64,000 bases of DNA from Brevipalpus yothersi (taxonomy: Eukaryota; Arthropoda; Arachnida; Trombidiformes; Tenuipalpidae). The notes below the pieces were generated by a model. It had not been told where the DNA came from. It saw nothing but the letters and a program-made list of their open reading frames with translations, and ran no database searches. Below, one piece after another: positions 12,641 to 24,391 of this stretch. Both the position numbers and the translations under genes were made by a program. Each line of letters starts with the position of its first letter. Positions within the stretch are counted from its first letter, which is position 1. The DNA lies in assembly GCA_003956705.1 (NCBI GenBank), contig QZCP01000779.1:62001-126000 (forward strand), in the 5' to 3' direction.

Positions 12641-13118
12641 GCCTGGTAGGGGCACTCAGACCGGCAAGCCGGCGGTAGCATGACCATATAGCCTCCGCCT
12701 TCTGTCAATGCTACCTCACGCTCACCGATTGTCGAATACCAGTGCGGTCAACCCAGCTTACTTCGAACCCTGCGATATCATTAAGGCGCCAGTCCAGGGG
12801 ACTAGGGGAAACATGTTAACCCCCCGAATTACCGATATGAAATCTGAGTCTCCATACACCGGCCATCGGCTGACTCACATACAGAACTCTTTCGCACCCC
12901 TCGGAAAGGAAAGGATCTCTCCCAGTCATACCCCTGTACACGCATGCCGAAGCCGCGATACACACTTACGTCACCGTAAGCTGAGGCGGAAGACTCACGT
13001 CTTCACATTTTAACCCTTGCGGGACGACCCGAACTGGTGGCCGCCTCTCCTCTGCCTGCGATGGGTTTCGAACCTAGGAGCCTGAGTGCTACGAACCATC
13101 ACTCTAACCATTAGGCTA
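12641..13118 (-). mobile_element. tRNA-derived SINE
   Basis: A roughly 480-base block is clearly more GC-rich than its surroundings. On the minus strand it begins with RNA polymerase III promoter elements: box A TAGCCTAATGG (13108-13118) and box B GGTTCGAAACC (13064-13074), spaced as in a tRNA. The tRNA-like head does not fold into a complete cloverleaf by eye. The body is unrelated to tRNA and ends around GCCTGGTAGGGGCACTCAG. A GA microsatellite abuts the head. No clear target-site duplication was found, so the exact ends are uncertain. The long plus-strand frame through it (12708-13013) follows from its high GC content and is not a gene. Confidence 0.6.
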
Positions 13119-13579
13119 GAGAGAGAGAGAAAAGAAGAAGAGTTGGAGAGAGAAAATCTTATTTCGCATTCCACCCATTAAATGTTAAGAGAACATCTTT
13201 TAGATAAATCTCCTTTGGATAAACATTCGATGAACAACTATTTTTGTCCTGCAAATGTCATTCAGACTTGAATGCATTCTATCTTACTTCATATGACGTC
13301 TATGAATCAATCGCTTTTCGATTGAGAAATAGAAAGCAAATACCTTACAAGGTACATTAGATCAAAAACTGTTATATATTCTTCTCTGATAATGGAGCTT
13401 CTCGTCAAGGTATAGAAGTTTCAAGAATTAACCTAGTATGAATACTTAGAATTCATTCCGTTGAATAATGATTATACCTTCACCTCACAAGAAAACTATG
13501 GATTTTACTCCTCTCCATGCTTAACCTTTGATTGTTGAGGTATTTTATTTCTTACTCTTCCTGGTTTGCCAGAATAGAT

Positions 13580-14415
13580 TCAAAACAAATAGTCCACCAC
13601 CAACAAATCATGAAAATTTCGAACTGTTTGAACCCATGAAAATCCTCCAAAATCTCTACTGGCTATTCGATCATCTGATAGTTGAGAGCTGGTAAAGCAA
13701 ATTGACTACAAGCCTGACATCAATATGAATGCAATGAGTATCTATCCTTCTGTGGTGAAACAATTCTTACTTTGATTTCAGAAACTGATTTTATACCATA
13801 AGGTGAAAAGCATTCATTGAGCTGTGATCATCAAAAAAATTGATTATTATACAAGAAATATTGATATTGCTATGAAAAGGAAGGAACCACTCACCATCTC
13901 CATGTGTTTTCCTTCGTTGCAAAAATTTTCAGCCTCCTTCTCATTTCTGATACTCACTGATCCAAACGAATGGATACAATAGAATAGTGCTGAGGATCGG
14001 TGAAAGTCTAGTAGAGCAATCACTCCCTGAGAAAGATGAGCATTTATCACTGATTGCTTGATAATAAATATCGTTATTACAATTGAACCTGTTGCATGAG
14101 ACATAAAACCATAGCATTGCCGGCAGCACGTCTTGGCTCGCACTCTGTTGAATAAAGTTGGGCGATTTGTTTTATCAAAGTGCAAGTGGCATCCTTCTGA
14201 GCTTGAGTGAACTTTTCAACCTTAATCGATTCTGGGAACTCTGAAAATCTAGAGAATTTCGTGGGTACATTGGATAAATTTGAAATATGGCCTGAAGTAT
14301 TCAGAGAATGAGTAATAAATCGATGCTGGAGGGCGAGACCATTAATCACGATGAGATTCATCAAGAAAATCGTTGAATAGCGGGTAGAAAGAGATCCTTG
14401 CCGCGAGTACTCCAT
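13580..14415 (-). CDS. Small secreted cysteine protein, four-exon type (member C)
   Basis: Exons 14415-14089, 14026-13895, 13821-13771 and 13705-13580, all phase 0, encode 211 residues. A hydrophobic stretch near residues 15-29 (TIFLMNLIVINGLAL) is the likely signal peptide. Exon 2 carries YCIHSFGSVS then FCNEGKHMEM, exon 3 NECFSPYG and exon 4 ICFTSSQ with SRDFG. The order HCI...FC | xxCF | C...(Y/F) matches the plus-strand cluster at 58.9-62.5 kb, so this is a longer-type member. The first donor (CAG|GTTCAA) is weak, so that junction is the least certain. Function unknown. Confidence 0.55.
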
Positions 14416-15527
14416 AGTTTTCTGACAGAACTAATTTGGATATCCGATTTCTGATCAGGAATAATAATAGAATAATCAGAAAAGCGCGATTAATAGACCG
14501 ATTCGATGATAAACTTAACTTTTTGGAGCAATTGAGCCTATTCAACTCTGATACTTATTCGAACTTCGTAAACATGTACTTGAAATCTATCTCATTATAG
14601 AAATGATAACTTTTGATTGATCATCGATCTCATGAAAATTGTCATAATTCTTGCAAGTTTGCCTAGTCTTGAGATCAGTGAGTGCATTTCTCTATGATAA
14701 AATTACAAATATTCTCTATCTCAGGGACAGATTCAAAAATTCGAGCCTTAGGCTTTTGAATATCCATCATCATAATATCTGTTTGGGCAAATTCTATTGA
14801 AGTTTGGCAGCATGATTTTGTAACGAAGAAAAACACATTCAAAGAGTAATGGGAGATCCAATTGACTTTCTTTTTGGTGTAATGAAATTATTCCGATCAA
14901 GAAGTTGAAATTTGATTTAGAAAGCATATATTATGGGTAGATAGAGTGGAGTGAAACTTGACCTATGAGAATATCAACGATCAAATGAACAAAATTTTAG
15001 GAAAGATCGAGTAACTCTTCTTCGAAAAGTTGGAGTGATCGATATAGATCGAAAAGATTCAGCAGAAGAGCATCATTCGCGATATCTGAATGATGCTTAT
15101 TCTGGTCTAGGAAAACCAACGGACATTTAGTTTCAGTTGATCAAATCTGATTTAAGCTATGCTAAGCTGAAATATCCCGTTCTGAAATGTCAGATGGAAA
15201 CGTCAAGCTAGCATGAATAAAAAAATTTTGTGGTGATCATGAATCATCTGGCATTGGGATATGGGAATTAGGATAGCAAGAGGAGCAGTTTGCTAGTATA
15301 GTAGGAATTATGACTACCGTTGGTTATATATTACAATGTAAGAAGCTGTGTGGGCCAAAGTACAAGTGGAAATATGGTTTTGCTCGATAATTACACTCGA
15401 AAAAAATTCATGGTCGCATCAAACAAACTTTTTCTAATGATTTTGCTACAGTTAGGTTGGAAAATCTGCTCAATAGCTGGTTTTAAGCTATTGTGGGGAA
15501 AGAAACAGCTCTAGAACAAAAGAAATC
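14416..15527. other. Intergenic with a small-family gene fragment
   Basis: Apart from the duplicated fragment at about 14,590-14,900 (separate entry), nothing coding was found. Confidence 0.45.
14590..14900 (-). pseudogene. Fragment of a small secreted family gene (last exons only)
   Basis: On the minus strand a likely exon 3 piece (LFECVFLRYK-like) is followed, after an interval with stops, by TRQTCKNYDNFHEIDDQSKV and a stop. The block aligns at DNA level with 32,745-33,005; this copy carries an extra stretch of roughly 80-90 bases between the two coding pieces. C-x-N-Y followed by a hydrophobic strand matches the terminal exon of the longer family members. No exon 1 or 2 was found upstream, so it is probably a relic. 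Confidence 0.35.
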
Positions 15528-16400
15528 ATGATTTCCCTTGATATTTGCACTAGGAGAATCTCATTAAGTCCTCTTTCTCATTTTTACGAGTACATAGCTT
15601 CTATTGATGATAGAAAATATATCAAAATACTTATTTACCCATTTCAAGGTGTGCAGGCAATAAAAACAAAGAAAACAGCTTTTTTGCTAGGAGTAAGGTG
15701 TAGAAGACCACGTATTGGAAATGAAATTGTCCGTCTGATTCCAGGCTATTGCTGTGTGACTGAAATGACATCAGAAGTAAGAATTTTGGATGAAAATGCA
15801 ACTAAAATAGGCAAAGTTCATTTGGACCTAGAATGGCCTCGAAGAAGGTCCGATGATAGTAATCTGAGAGACTATCAGAGTAATGCATGTACATAGCAGT
15901 CACTCGAGTCACCAGCCAAGCTCCGAACATCATTGATAGTTTCAAGAGAGGGTAGAACACGCGCCCAGAATTCTCCCCAGCCCATTGCAGAAATTGAATC
16001 TCCAAATCAAATGTATGAGCTCTCAACTTCCCGAGGTACAATAGCTAGGCCTCCTCCACTCAATTTTGATGATATATGTAGGAATTCTAGCGACTCCTCA
16101 ACAGTTCCGACTCGTACTAAGACTAGAAATTGGAGAAAATTTGCTCAAATCAGTTCACCCTGCCGAGTTGATTCAGAGAGTAATGAATCTGATCATGAAC
16201 CAACATCAGATCATAAGCCTGAAGAGCTCATCATAGGGCCTTGTGGTTATGTTCCACTACAGCTTCGCACCAACCAGTCTGGTCAATCAGCTAAGTCGAC
16301 CCACCGATCTGGTTCAGATGAGAGCAGCTCAAGCTCTAGCTCAGGAGATGAATACAGATCTTCCATTGTCAGAGAAAGAAGATCAATAACATCTGAGTGA
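15528..16400 (+). pseudogene. Interrupted ORF of unknown kind with a Ser-rich C-terminus
   Basis: Two open stretches share one frame and are split only by a TAG at 15894-15896. The first contains TAFLLGVRCRRPRIGNEIV and VRILDENATKIGKVHLDLEW, with the alternation of a folded beta-rich domain. The second is hydrophilic and ends in a run of serines (SDESSSSSSSGDEY) and RRSITSE, then TGA. A splice around the stop would need an impossibly short intron. The composition is unlike chance ORFs, so I infer a dead or read-through gene, perhaps from a mobile or viral-type element. I do not recognise the family. Confidence 0.4.
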
Positions 16401-16599
16401 CCACTTTCGCTGCAAGTATTTGTCTATCCGGTTGCGGTAGGATGAGATATTTGCGAGTTATCAGCAAAGAAATGTGGATCAGCTGCATCATCCAGCATGA
16501 GCTCTTCATACGTCCAGGGTCACGCTGCTGCAGAACTCATCCAAATGTAATCAGCGAGTAAGCCCATTTGAGAAGATATCGAGACATAACTAATAAAAC

Positions 16600-17731
16600 C
16601 TCAGTAGTGGCAGTTTTGTCAGCATGCTTGACCAGATGCAAACCTTTCCTGAAAATCTGGGAAAAAGAAAAAAAATCAAATAACGACGGAATTCGAGGAA
16701 AATGTATGAGATACCTGTTAGTACCTTATCACCAACTCATTTGTAGCACATTCGAATAGTTGAGGCACCCTCATGATATCTATGATAGTTCGAACCGTTT
16801 ATTCGTTCAATTTCTTGCGGATTTCCAATTAGAACCTAAAATGGCTAAGCTTTATGGCACGAATCTAATTCAAAGGCATAGCAACACTCAGAATGAAAAA
16901 ATTCTGACCCTGTTATTTGTAGCCCTTGGTGGATTTTGCTTACTGAGAGATACTGGAAAAAATTCCCCAAGCCTGATGTAAAATGAGAGAACCTGATCAG
17001 TTGAGTGAATGTAAGCAAAAACTATGAATTATTTACCATCATTAATCCAGAGATGTGTCGACAAGCCCACGGTGACGAGATTATCGATCCATTGATGAGC
17101 AGTTTCATGGTAAACAATAAATGCAATTCTTTCTCGGAAAAAAGAATCTTCTTGGCATAGATCTTCAAGCAAACAAGATTCACGATACATTACTAGATCC
17201 CAATTTTCCATACCACCATGAACAAATAGTGGTACAGCAATCTTTTCTAATGGATATGGAAGGTTAGAATAGTCCTCAAAAAAAGTGAGACACTTTGCAA
17301 CCGTTTCCAGAGCATACTGCAACCAAATACATGTATGTGAACATGATCGGTGTCTGAGGAAATTCGACCACTTTCAAGTTAGGATCCTCATCGCAAAGCA
17401 CTTCTGATACTAATTTTGTATTAGATGGGATAACCAAATCTTTTGGTGCAATTATTGTGATCTGAGATTGGGCTTTGATAGCAGCTCCATCCCAGTAAGG
17501 AAAAGCTCGACAAGTATAAGTAGTTTCGAATTGAGTGGCAGCCGGATATCGTTCTTCTCCATCGCCTGACTTGTATTCGCATCGATAGAAACCTATCATC
17601 TGATCATTCTGATTATCTTTGAATGTTAGATACAGCTTACCAGATCCTGGTTGTAAACTACTGGTAAAGTTAATACAAGCAGTTCGATTATCAGAATCAA
17701 TGATCGCGCTTTCCTGAACTTCATCCCCTAT
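16600..17731 (-). pseudogene. Broken M1 zinc aminopeptidase (puromycin-sensitive aminopeptidase-like)
   Basis: Minus-strand exons carry M1 motifs in order: NDQMIGFYRCEY, AATQFETTYTCRAFPYWD, GGMENWDLVMYRE (GAMEN motif), HETAHQW (HEXXH), WINDG, a 29-base exon (16972-16944) reading GLGNFFQYLS, then YHEGASTIRM and IFRKGLHLVKHA. Damage: about 30-40 codons usually found between YLVA and YALE are missing and the frame shifts there. The third zinc ligand, glutamate 19 residues after HEXXH, is Asp. A TGA (16739-16737) falls between STIRM and the next exon where the family has a hydrophobic residue. The exons for the extreme N-terminus and the C-terminal half were not found. I call it a pseudogene. Confidence 0.65.
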
Positions 17732-18993
17732 GGCAGAAGAAAAACGGTTCAATGAATACAAGAGATTCAAACCACACTCATTATTTCAACTCACCAGATC
17801 CTTGAGCAATATACATATATACATGTATATTGCCTTACTAATGATAAGATCATCTACATTCAAAACAATCTGCTTGACACTCTCCTTGATTTTGATTGAC
17901 ACACTCTCGTAGCCCGTGGAAGTGAGACCGATCAGATCGGGTTTCAATTATATATCATAAAATGTTGGTATAATTGTACATAGAAGGCTTTCAAATTTCG
18001 GCTTGTGGTTCAAGACCATAGAATCACCCGGAAATGATATGAAAACACAATCGATTTGATCTTGAGCCCAATCTCTGTGATCACTATGAGTAGTATGAAC
18101 ACGATTTAATCACAGTAATGTATATAAAGTGTTAGCTCAATGAAAAACAAATGCGGTACGAATCGATAAACTTCGGATTATGGTCAATGTCAAAACAGAA
18201 TAGATTGAAACAATTGACAGCGGTTTCTTGGGCATTTGAATATCTCTAAAAGAGCTTGACAAAGCTTCTAAAGAAGGTGATTTAGGATGATGGAAAAGGA
18301 CATGATTATATCATCATTTTTGGAGACATGTTTGGTGACAAACAAGTTCAAATGTCTGGCTCCATCTCCCCTTTGAAATCGAATTTGGAGGTCAAGGTCA
18401 AACATTTACAAGGATCAATTTTCTGGTTTTTTTCAGAGAAGGTTGAAGATGATCATCAAAAAAATGATTAATACAATATATTTAGTATGAGGGATGTAAA
18501 TAGGAAAGATTTATGAAAATTTGACACAATTAAGGAAGAGAATGAGGAAAATTGATACACCTAAATCCCATCGACTGTGGATCGTGAATAGTAAGTAAAT
18601 CAATTTCGAAAATATTGTCACCAGTTTTCCGAAACATAGAATACTGAGCAGAATGCAAAAACATAGAAAAAAAGAGTAAATTCATAGTTCAGATTTGCTA
18701 AAAAATGGCATGATAATCGATGAGTTTTTTATGAATTTATCTAATCTTTTTTGAGCATTCAATTTTCATCAATTTTATGAGAAGTCTCAAGAAAATAGTT
18801 TGCTTAGTTTCTTCACTGGTTCTGGAATAACTTTCGCACTTTCTTTGGGTCTCTCGTTCCGCTTCCGGTCATTTCTGATTTAGAAAAAGTGGCGAAATTT
18901 TCCCTTCATTGGGGCAGTGTATTCATTCGGATGGCGGGAAAAATTTCAGCATCTTTTCGTTGATGAATTTGTTCTCTGTTGAAATCTCAATCT
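17732..18993. other. Intergenic, nothing recognised
   Basis: The missing 5' exons of the aminopeptidase should lie here if they existed, but none was seen. Confidence 0.45.
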
Positions 18994-21900
18994 CTAGCGA
19001 AAAGCATTCAAACACTGGTCACTTATTTGCTGCCTTGCTTGAAAGTTACCAAGCTCAGCATCATCAGTCTTACAATCTTCGCGAGCTCCTGAGCCATATC
19101 TCTTTGCTAAATTGCGTTGAGTAGAGTCTGGCTCTGGAAGAACAATGACCAAATCCTTTTGGTTATCTTTAACATTGTCGTAAGATTTTTCAAGCGACTT
19201 CGAATGAATATTATCATGGATAGAGCCTCCGATTGGATTCCCTTGCGAGTCGTGCTGGTTGGCAATATTTACAGATCCAGCAGGAAATTCTGGAAGATTT
19301 CCCATCTCTGAACCGTCTCCAGGAGAGCCTTCTACATTCCATTGATTACTCAATTCTCCTGATGAGCTTGGAATTTTTACCTGCGAGTTTCCGAAAATTC
19401 CATGAGAATTTTGAAACTTCCCACTGGAGCCATCAATGTTTTGATTTTCCATGAATTCTCCAGGAAAGCTTACAAAAGTTCCATCAGAGTTTCCTGATAT
19501 TTTGTTCATTGATTTTCCTAGAGAATCTACAATTTCTTCATGAGAATTTTGAAACTTTCCAGTTAAAATTTGTGAGTTTGGATCTTCAATTAGTTCTCCT
19601 GCTGGGTTGAGAATCTTTTCTCTCTGGTCTTCTAAGTCTAAAGGTGAGATCTCTAATTTATAAACTTTGGATGGATCTGCCGAAGTTCCATGGGAGCTAT
19701 TTGTATTTGCATTCTTAATAATGTTTCCTGACGTGTCAACAAACTTTTCATGTGATGCATCAATGCTTCCATGTACATTCCCAATGTTTTGGTTATTATT
19801 TAGAGTTCCTGTTGGGCCTAGAAATTTTCCATTTACATATTGAGAATCTACTTGGGAATTTCCTGAATTCTGGTTGTGGATATATATACTAGACGAGTCA
19901 GAACCACCTCCACTCCATGATCCAGACTCTCCATGAGGATCCTGTGAATTTTGATTTTTGATATATTTCCCATACGAGTCAAGAGTTTTTCCNGAACCAG
20001 AGTCTTGACCCTTGATATAATCCCCCGATGAATCTACAGATTTTCCATTCGATGCTTCAGAATTTCCATTCCAGCTCCCAGAGTTCTGGTTCTTGATGTA
20101 ATTACCAGATGAATCCAGAATTTTCCCATTCGATGATACATGATTCCCACCCGAGCTTCCAGTGTTCTGGTTCTTGATGTAATTTCCATCTGAGGATCCA
20201 GAATTTTGCGGTGAATTGGCCATGTTTTGATCTTTGACATATTTTGTGGCTGTCTCGATAAGCTTCCCATTCGAAGATACAGCACTCCCACCCCAGCTCC
20301 CAACGTTTTGGTTCTTGATGAAATTGCCAGACGAATCTATATTCGTTTCACTCGAAGATCCAGGGTTCCCACTCCAGCTGCTAGATTCGTGACTCTTGAT
20401 ATGCTTCCCAGACGAATCAAGAACTTTCCCACTCGGAGACTTAGAATTACCATCCCAGCTGCCAGAATTTTGATTTTCCACATAGTTTCCAGATGCATCC
20501 GTGATTTTCCCATTCGATGATGCAAGGTTACTCTCCCAGCTACCCAAATTTTGGTTCTTGATATAGTTACCAGAGGGACTTAGAATTTTTCCATTAGATG
20601 CTGCGGGATTTCTATCCGAGCCTTCTGAGTTTTGATTCTTCATGTAATTTCCAGAAGAGTCCAGAACGTTCCCATTCGATGATTCCGGGCTTTCATCCCA
20701 GTTTCCAGAGTTTTGGTTCTTGACATAATTGCCCGCTGAATCTATAGTTTTTCCATTAGAAACTCCAGGATATCTGTCCCGGCTTCCAGATTTTTGATTT
20801 TTGTTGTAGTTTGCTGTCAAGTCTAGAGCGTTTCCAATCGATGATCCAATGTCTTGATTCTCGATATAGTTACCAGATGAATCCAGTGTCTTACCATTTG
20901 AAACTCCAGGATCTCTGTCAGAGTTTCCAGAATTCTGATTTTTGATATAGTTCCCAGACGACTCTAAAACTTTTCCACTTGATGATCCCGGACTTCCATC
21001 CCAGTTCAAAGAGTTTTGATTCTTGACATAGTTTCCAGATGAGTCAATAGTTTTCCCACTTGAAGAGCTCAGCTTTCCATCTGAGCTTCCAGAGTTGAGA
21101 CCCTTGGTTTCTTTTCCATATGTACCTCCACTTTTTCCATTTGAGTGTCCTAAGTTTTCATATGAGTTCTCAGAATTTTGATTGTTGAAATACTTTTTAG
21201 ATGAACCTTCTCCATCTGATTGTCCAAAGGTCAACTGAGAGGTTCCATGTTCAAACTTAATATATTTTCCAGATGATTCAACGGCTTTTCCATTCGAAGA
21301 CCCTTGACTACCTTGTGAACTTCCATCAGAAAGTCCAAATTGTCCCTGAGAGCTCGCTGAGTTCTGATTTTTGACATATTTTCCAGAGGAGCCAAGAACT
21401 TTTTCATTCATAGAGTTCATCTGGGATTTTGAGCTTCCTTGTGAGATACCTATGTTCTGATTTTGGTCATACTTTTGTGATGTTTCAACGAGTTTTGCTT
21501 TCAGAATTCCTGATTGAGGAATTCCTAAGTTTTGGTTATCATAAATGAAAGTTCCTGGTGGAGGTGGACCTTTCCCATTCCAAGTCCCATAGGTTCCCTG
21601 TGAACTATCCCAGTTGTGGTTGAGATTAGAATGTTTTCCAGATGATTCCACAAATTTCGAGTTCCAGTTTTCATACTTCTTCTGAACTGAGCTACTTGCA
21701 CTCTTAGCACTTGCTGAGTGGACAAATTTTCCATACAAGACATCTGCATCCCCAACTGTTTTATGTAATTTCGAATTATGAATATTGCTGGATGCATCAT
21801 GCGTGGTGCATCTTTTAAAATCAAGCATTCCTGAAGAAGGGCACTGAACTTTGAATATATTGGAACATTCGTACGCTGGATCCTCAGTTTTGGTCACCCA

Positions 21901-23209
21901 ATCAATCCATGATCTATACGGAGACAGAGTCACACGTTTATCAGAATCCTCGCTGAAAAAAAGGAAAAATCCACTCATGAATCAAAATTTCATAATAAAT
22001 CACAAAAACATACTCGCACTCTTTTCCAAAAAATGCCAAATAGCCTACTAGTATATTCCTGCCATCAGTAGCTTTTTTGGTCACTGGACTTCCTGTCAAA
22101 TCTTGACAAAAAATCCCACCAAAACTTTCGGTACAAAATTCAGAAGCATCGGCAAGATCCTCGTATTTTTGCTGCTCTTGACAGTTTTGAATAGGAACCG
22201 TTTTGGTGGTCAGAACTTCGAAAAAATCGGGAGAATAGGAAGGAGGCTCTCGAGAAAATGACCAACCGGAAATCATATATTCTTTATCTTGCTGTGGCCT
22301 GTAGCTTGAATTGGCCATTTCGACCTTTTTGAAATGGTAGACTGATTCATCATTCATTGGAATGGGTTTCCTCAATTTCAATAGGGCGGGATAATTGGTA
22401 GCTCTATCTTCACGCCAATGAAATGGGAAACAAAAGGTTTTCTCCACCTCATAACCTTCGAATTCTGGGAGTATATCGAAATCATCGCTATACCTTGGAT
22501 AGACGATAAGTGAATGGAACATTTTCACATCTGCCTTGCGAGATCGTGCATTGTATTCCAAGGTGACCACTACTCTTCTTGTGGTCAGAATCCATTGTGG
22601 TTCAATTATCGCTCCAGTTCCATGGGGTAGATAACGATTGTCTGTCTTCCTAATTGAAACTACAAACTGAAATTTATCCCAACCTTGAGGTCTTCCTGGA
22701 AGCATCGGATGTGATGTATACATTTCATCGGTAATTCGAAGGTCAATTTTGGTGTTGTTGAATTTTCTTGAACTATTATTGCTACTTCTTGTATCGTTGT
22801 TATTGATTCTCGGCTCATTAGTAGTACCTTTCGAATCACTGTTGGTGGTTCTTGAATTATTCGTGATAGCTGAGATCCTTGTTACTACTTTTCTCTGAGA
22901 AAATTCCTCACTAGAATTTCCTTTGATTGTTGTCACATTGTCCGATTTCTTCTTGTCAGTAACACTAATACGAGCACTTGCTGTCTCCTTATTAGGATCA
23001 AGTATGTTTTTACTTGAATTTTTCACACTTATCCTTTCATTTTTGGAATCTATCACACTTCTGGTGTGAAGAGGAAGCCTTCCATTTCTGGTATGTGATT
23101 TTTTGGTTCCTTTGGCTTCTGTGTATATGATCGATGAATGAGAATCTTGGGTCATAATTGTGACACAAAATGTTGCGATGAACAGGAAGTTGACACAATT
23201 CAAATTCAT
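18994..23209 (-). CDS. Secreted serine-protease homologue with a long Gly/Ser/Asn repeat tail
   Basis: Two exons, 23209-22014 and 21952-18994, phase 2, give 1,384 residues. Residues 1-20 are a signal peptide. A Ser/Thr/Asn-rich linker runs to about 175. A chymotrypsin-fold domain follows (about 179-430), but the triad is lost: the TAAHC region reads TTRRV, the D-I-A-L-L region reads NYPALLKL, and GDSGGP reads DLTGSP. After the terminal helix (SPYRSWIDW) comes a Cys-rich bridge (CSNIFKVQCPSSG, FKRC). The remaining ~900 residues are low complexity with a 27-residue unit of the form NGKxxDSSGNYIKNQNSGS. The tail ends in a short non-repetitive part with two Cys. It is probably an extracellular, non-enzymatic structural or binding protein. 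One base (19,993) is unresolved. Confidence 0.75.
19450..21650 (-). repeat. 81-base coding tandem repeat
   Basis: The 27-residue unit of the serine-protease homologue tail recurs roughly 25 times. The array core (about 20,000-21,100) is the most regular: the reverse complement of GGTTCTTGATGTA recurs exactly 81 bases apart at 20,088 and 20,169. Both edges are diverged. Confidence 0.75.
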
Positions 23210-24391
23210 CTCCCATGAAAATTTTCTTCCATTTGCAAATTGATTCTAATAATTGTATGCTTGTGATCGGGAGCACTTTTTCCACTAAACAAAATGGAAA
23301 GAAAACTCCTTCAACTTAGCTATGATTTCACAGATCGTATGACCGATGATATTTGGAATACTCAGGGAGAGAGCGAGCGAAAAAATATGGGATTTTGTTG
23401 TTTTTTCAGCATCAAAATTAGGCAAAGTTATTTTAATATAGGGGCCTTCAATGAAGCTATTCGCCCCAGATACTTATCTTATCATGTGGGAACTATTTGC
23501 TCTTAGGTGGAGATGATTGTTCTACTCGTATTGATAACCTCGAAAAGCTCAAAAACTGTACCAAGAAAAAGATCTATCATGAATGATGATATCAAGTGGA
23601 ATATTCGAATCACTTCAGACGATCGAAATTTTTCTTCTGAATACTGTCAAGACGGTCTTCATACATATTTAGCACACACTATCAGTTAAAGATTTGAACT
23701 CTCAAATGAATTTTATTCACTCAGAATACACACATGATTGAACAATAATATTGAATGGAAATGAAAATTTTTCGATTTTTTATATCATAAATTTTAAAAC
23801 CATTCAACTCCTCTGATGTTGATAATGATGAGATCAGTTGGAATAAATATCTCCTACTATTCATTCTTGATCCAATCCTCATGAGGTCCTTTTGAAAAAA
23901 TGATAAATTAAATAACGGAGCATGTAGAAGCATGTACTATTACATTAATTGCAATACATGTATGTTTTTGATCGTTCAACGTTAGTGCTAATAAATTCAG
24001 ACTTGACTCAAGCTATGGTTGATTCAAGCAAAACTCACTGGATAGAATGATCAATGGAAAAGTTTTTACGATAAAATCTAATAATACTAGTAGCTTAGCT
24101 CACTTCGCTCGCTTGGTGTTTGGCTTAACGGCACTCGAACCTTGAATAACTTTCATGAAAATTTGGAAAACCGAGAAACTTAAAATGAAATCTCTCTCTC
24201 TCTTTCTCTTTCTATCTTTCAAATTGTTTGTCAACAACCCAAAAGAGCCTGACAATGCTCCTAAGCTCCACCTTAATGACTGAATTTTTGCACGAATTCA
24301 ATTAAAATAGATCGAATTGTAAAATTACTAGAGATACTCGAGGTGAGGTTAGCTATCTGGACCATTTTCTGTTCAACCTGGTAGAAGCATT
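23210..24391. other. Intergenic, nothing recognised
   Basis: AT-rich sequence between two protease-homologue genes. It has a short TC microsatellite near 24,190-24,215 and no supported gene. Confidence 0.45.

Noticed and set aside
12708..13013. 101-codon plus-strand frame
   Set aside because: It lies inside the SINE. Its high GC content, not coding constraint, explains the lack of stops.
13041..13118. A functional tRNA gene
   Set aside because: Pol III boxes are present, but acceptor and anticodon stems do not pair, and the sequence continues as a SINE body.
20227..20520. Frames antisense to the 27-residue repeat
   Set aside because: They are open only because the coding repeat is regular.
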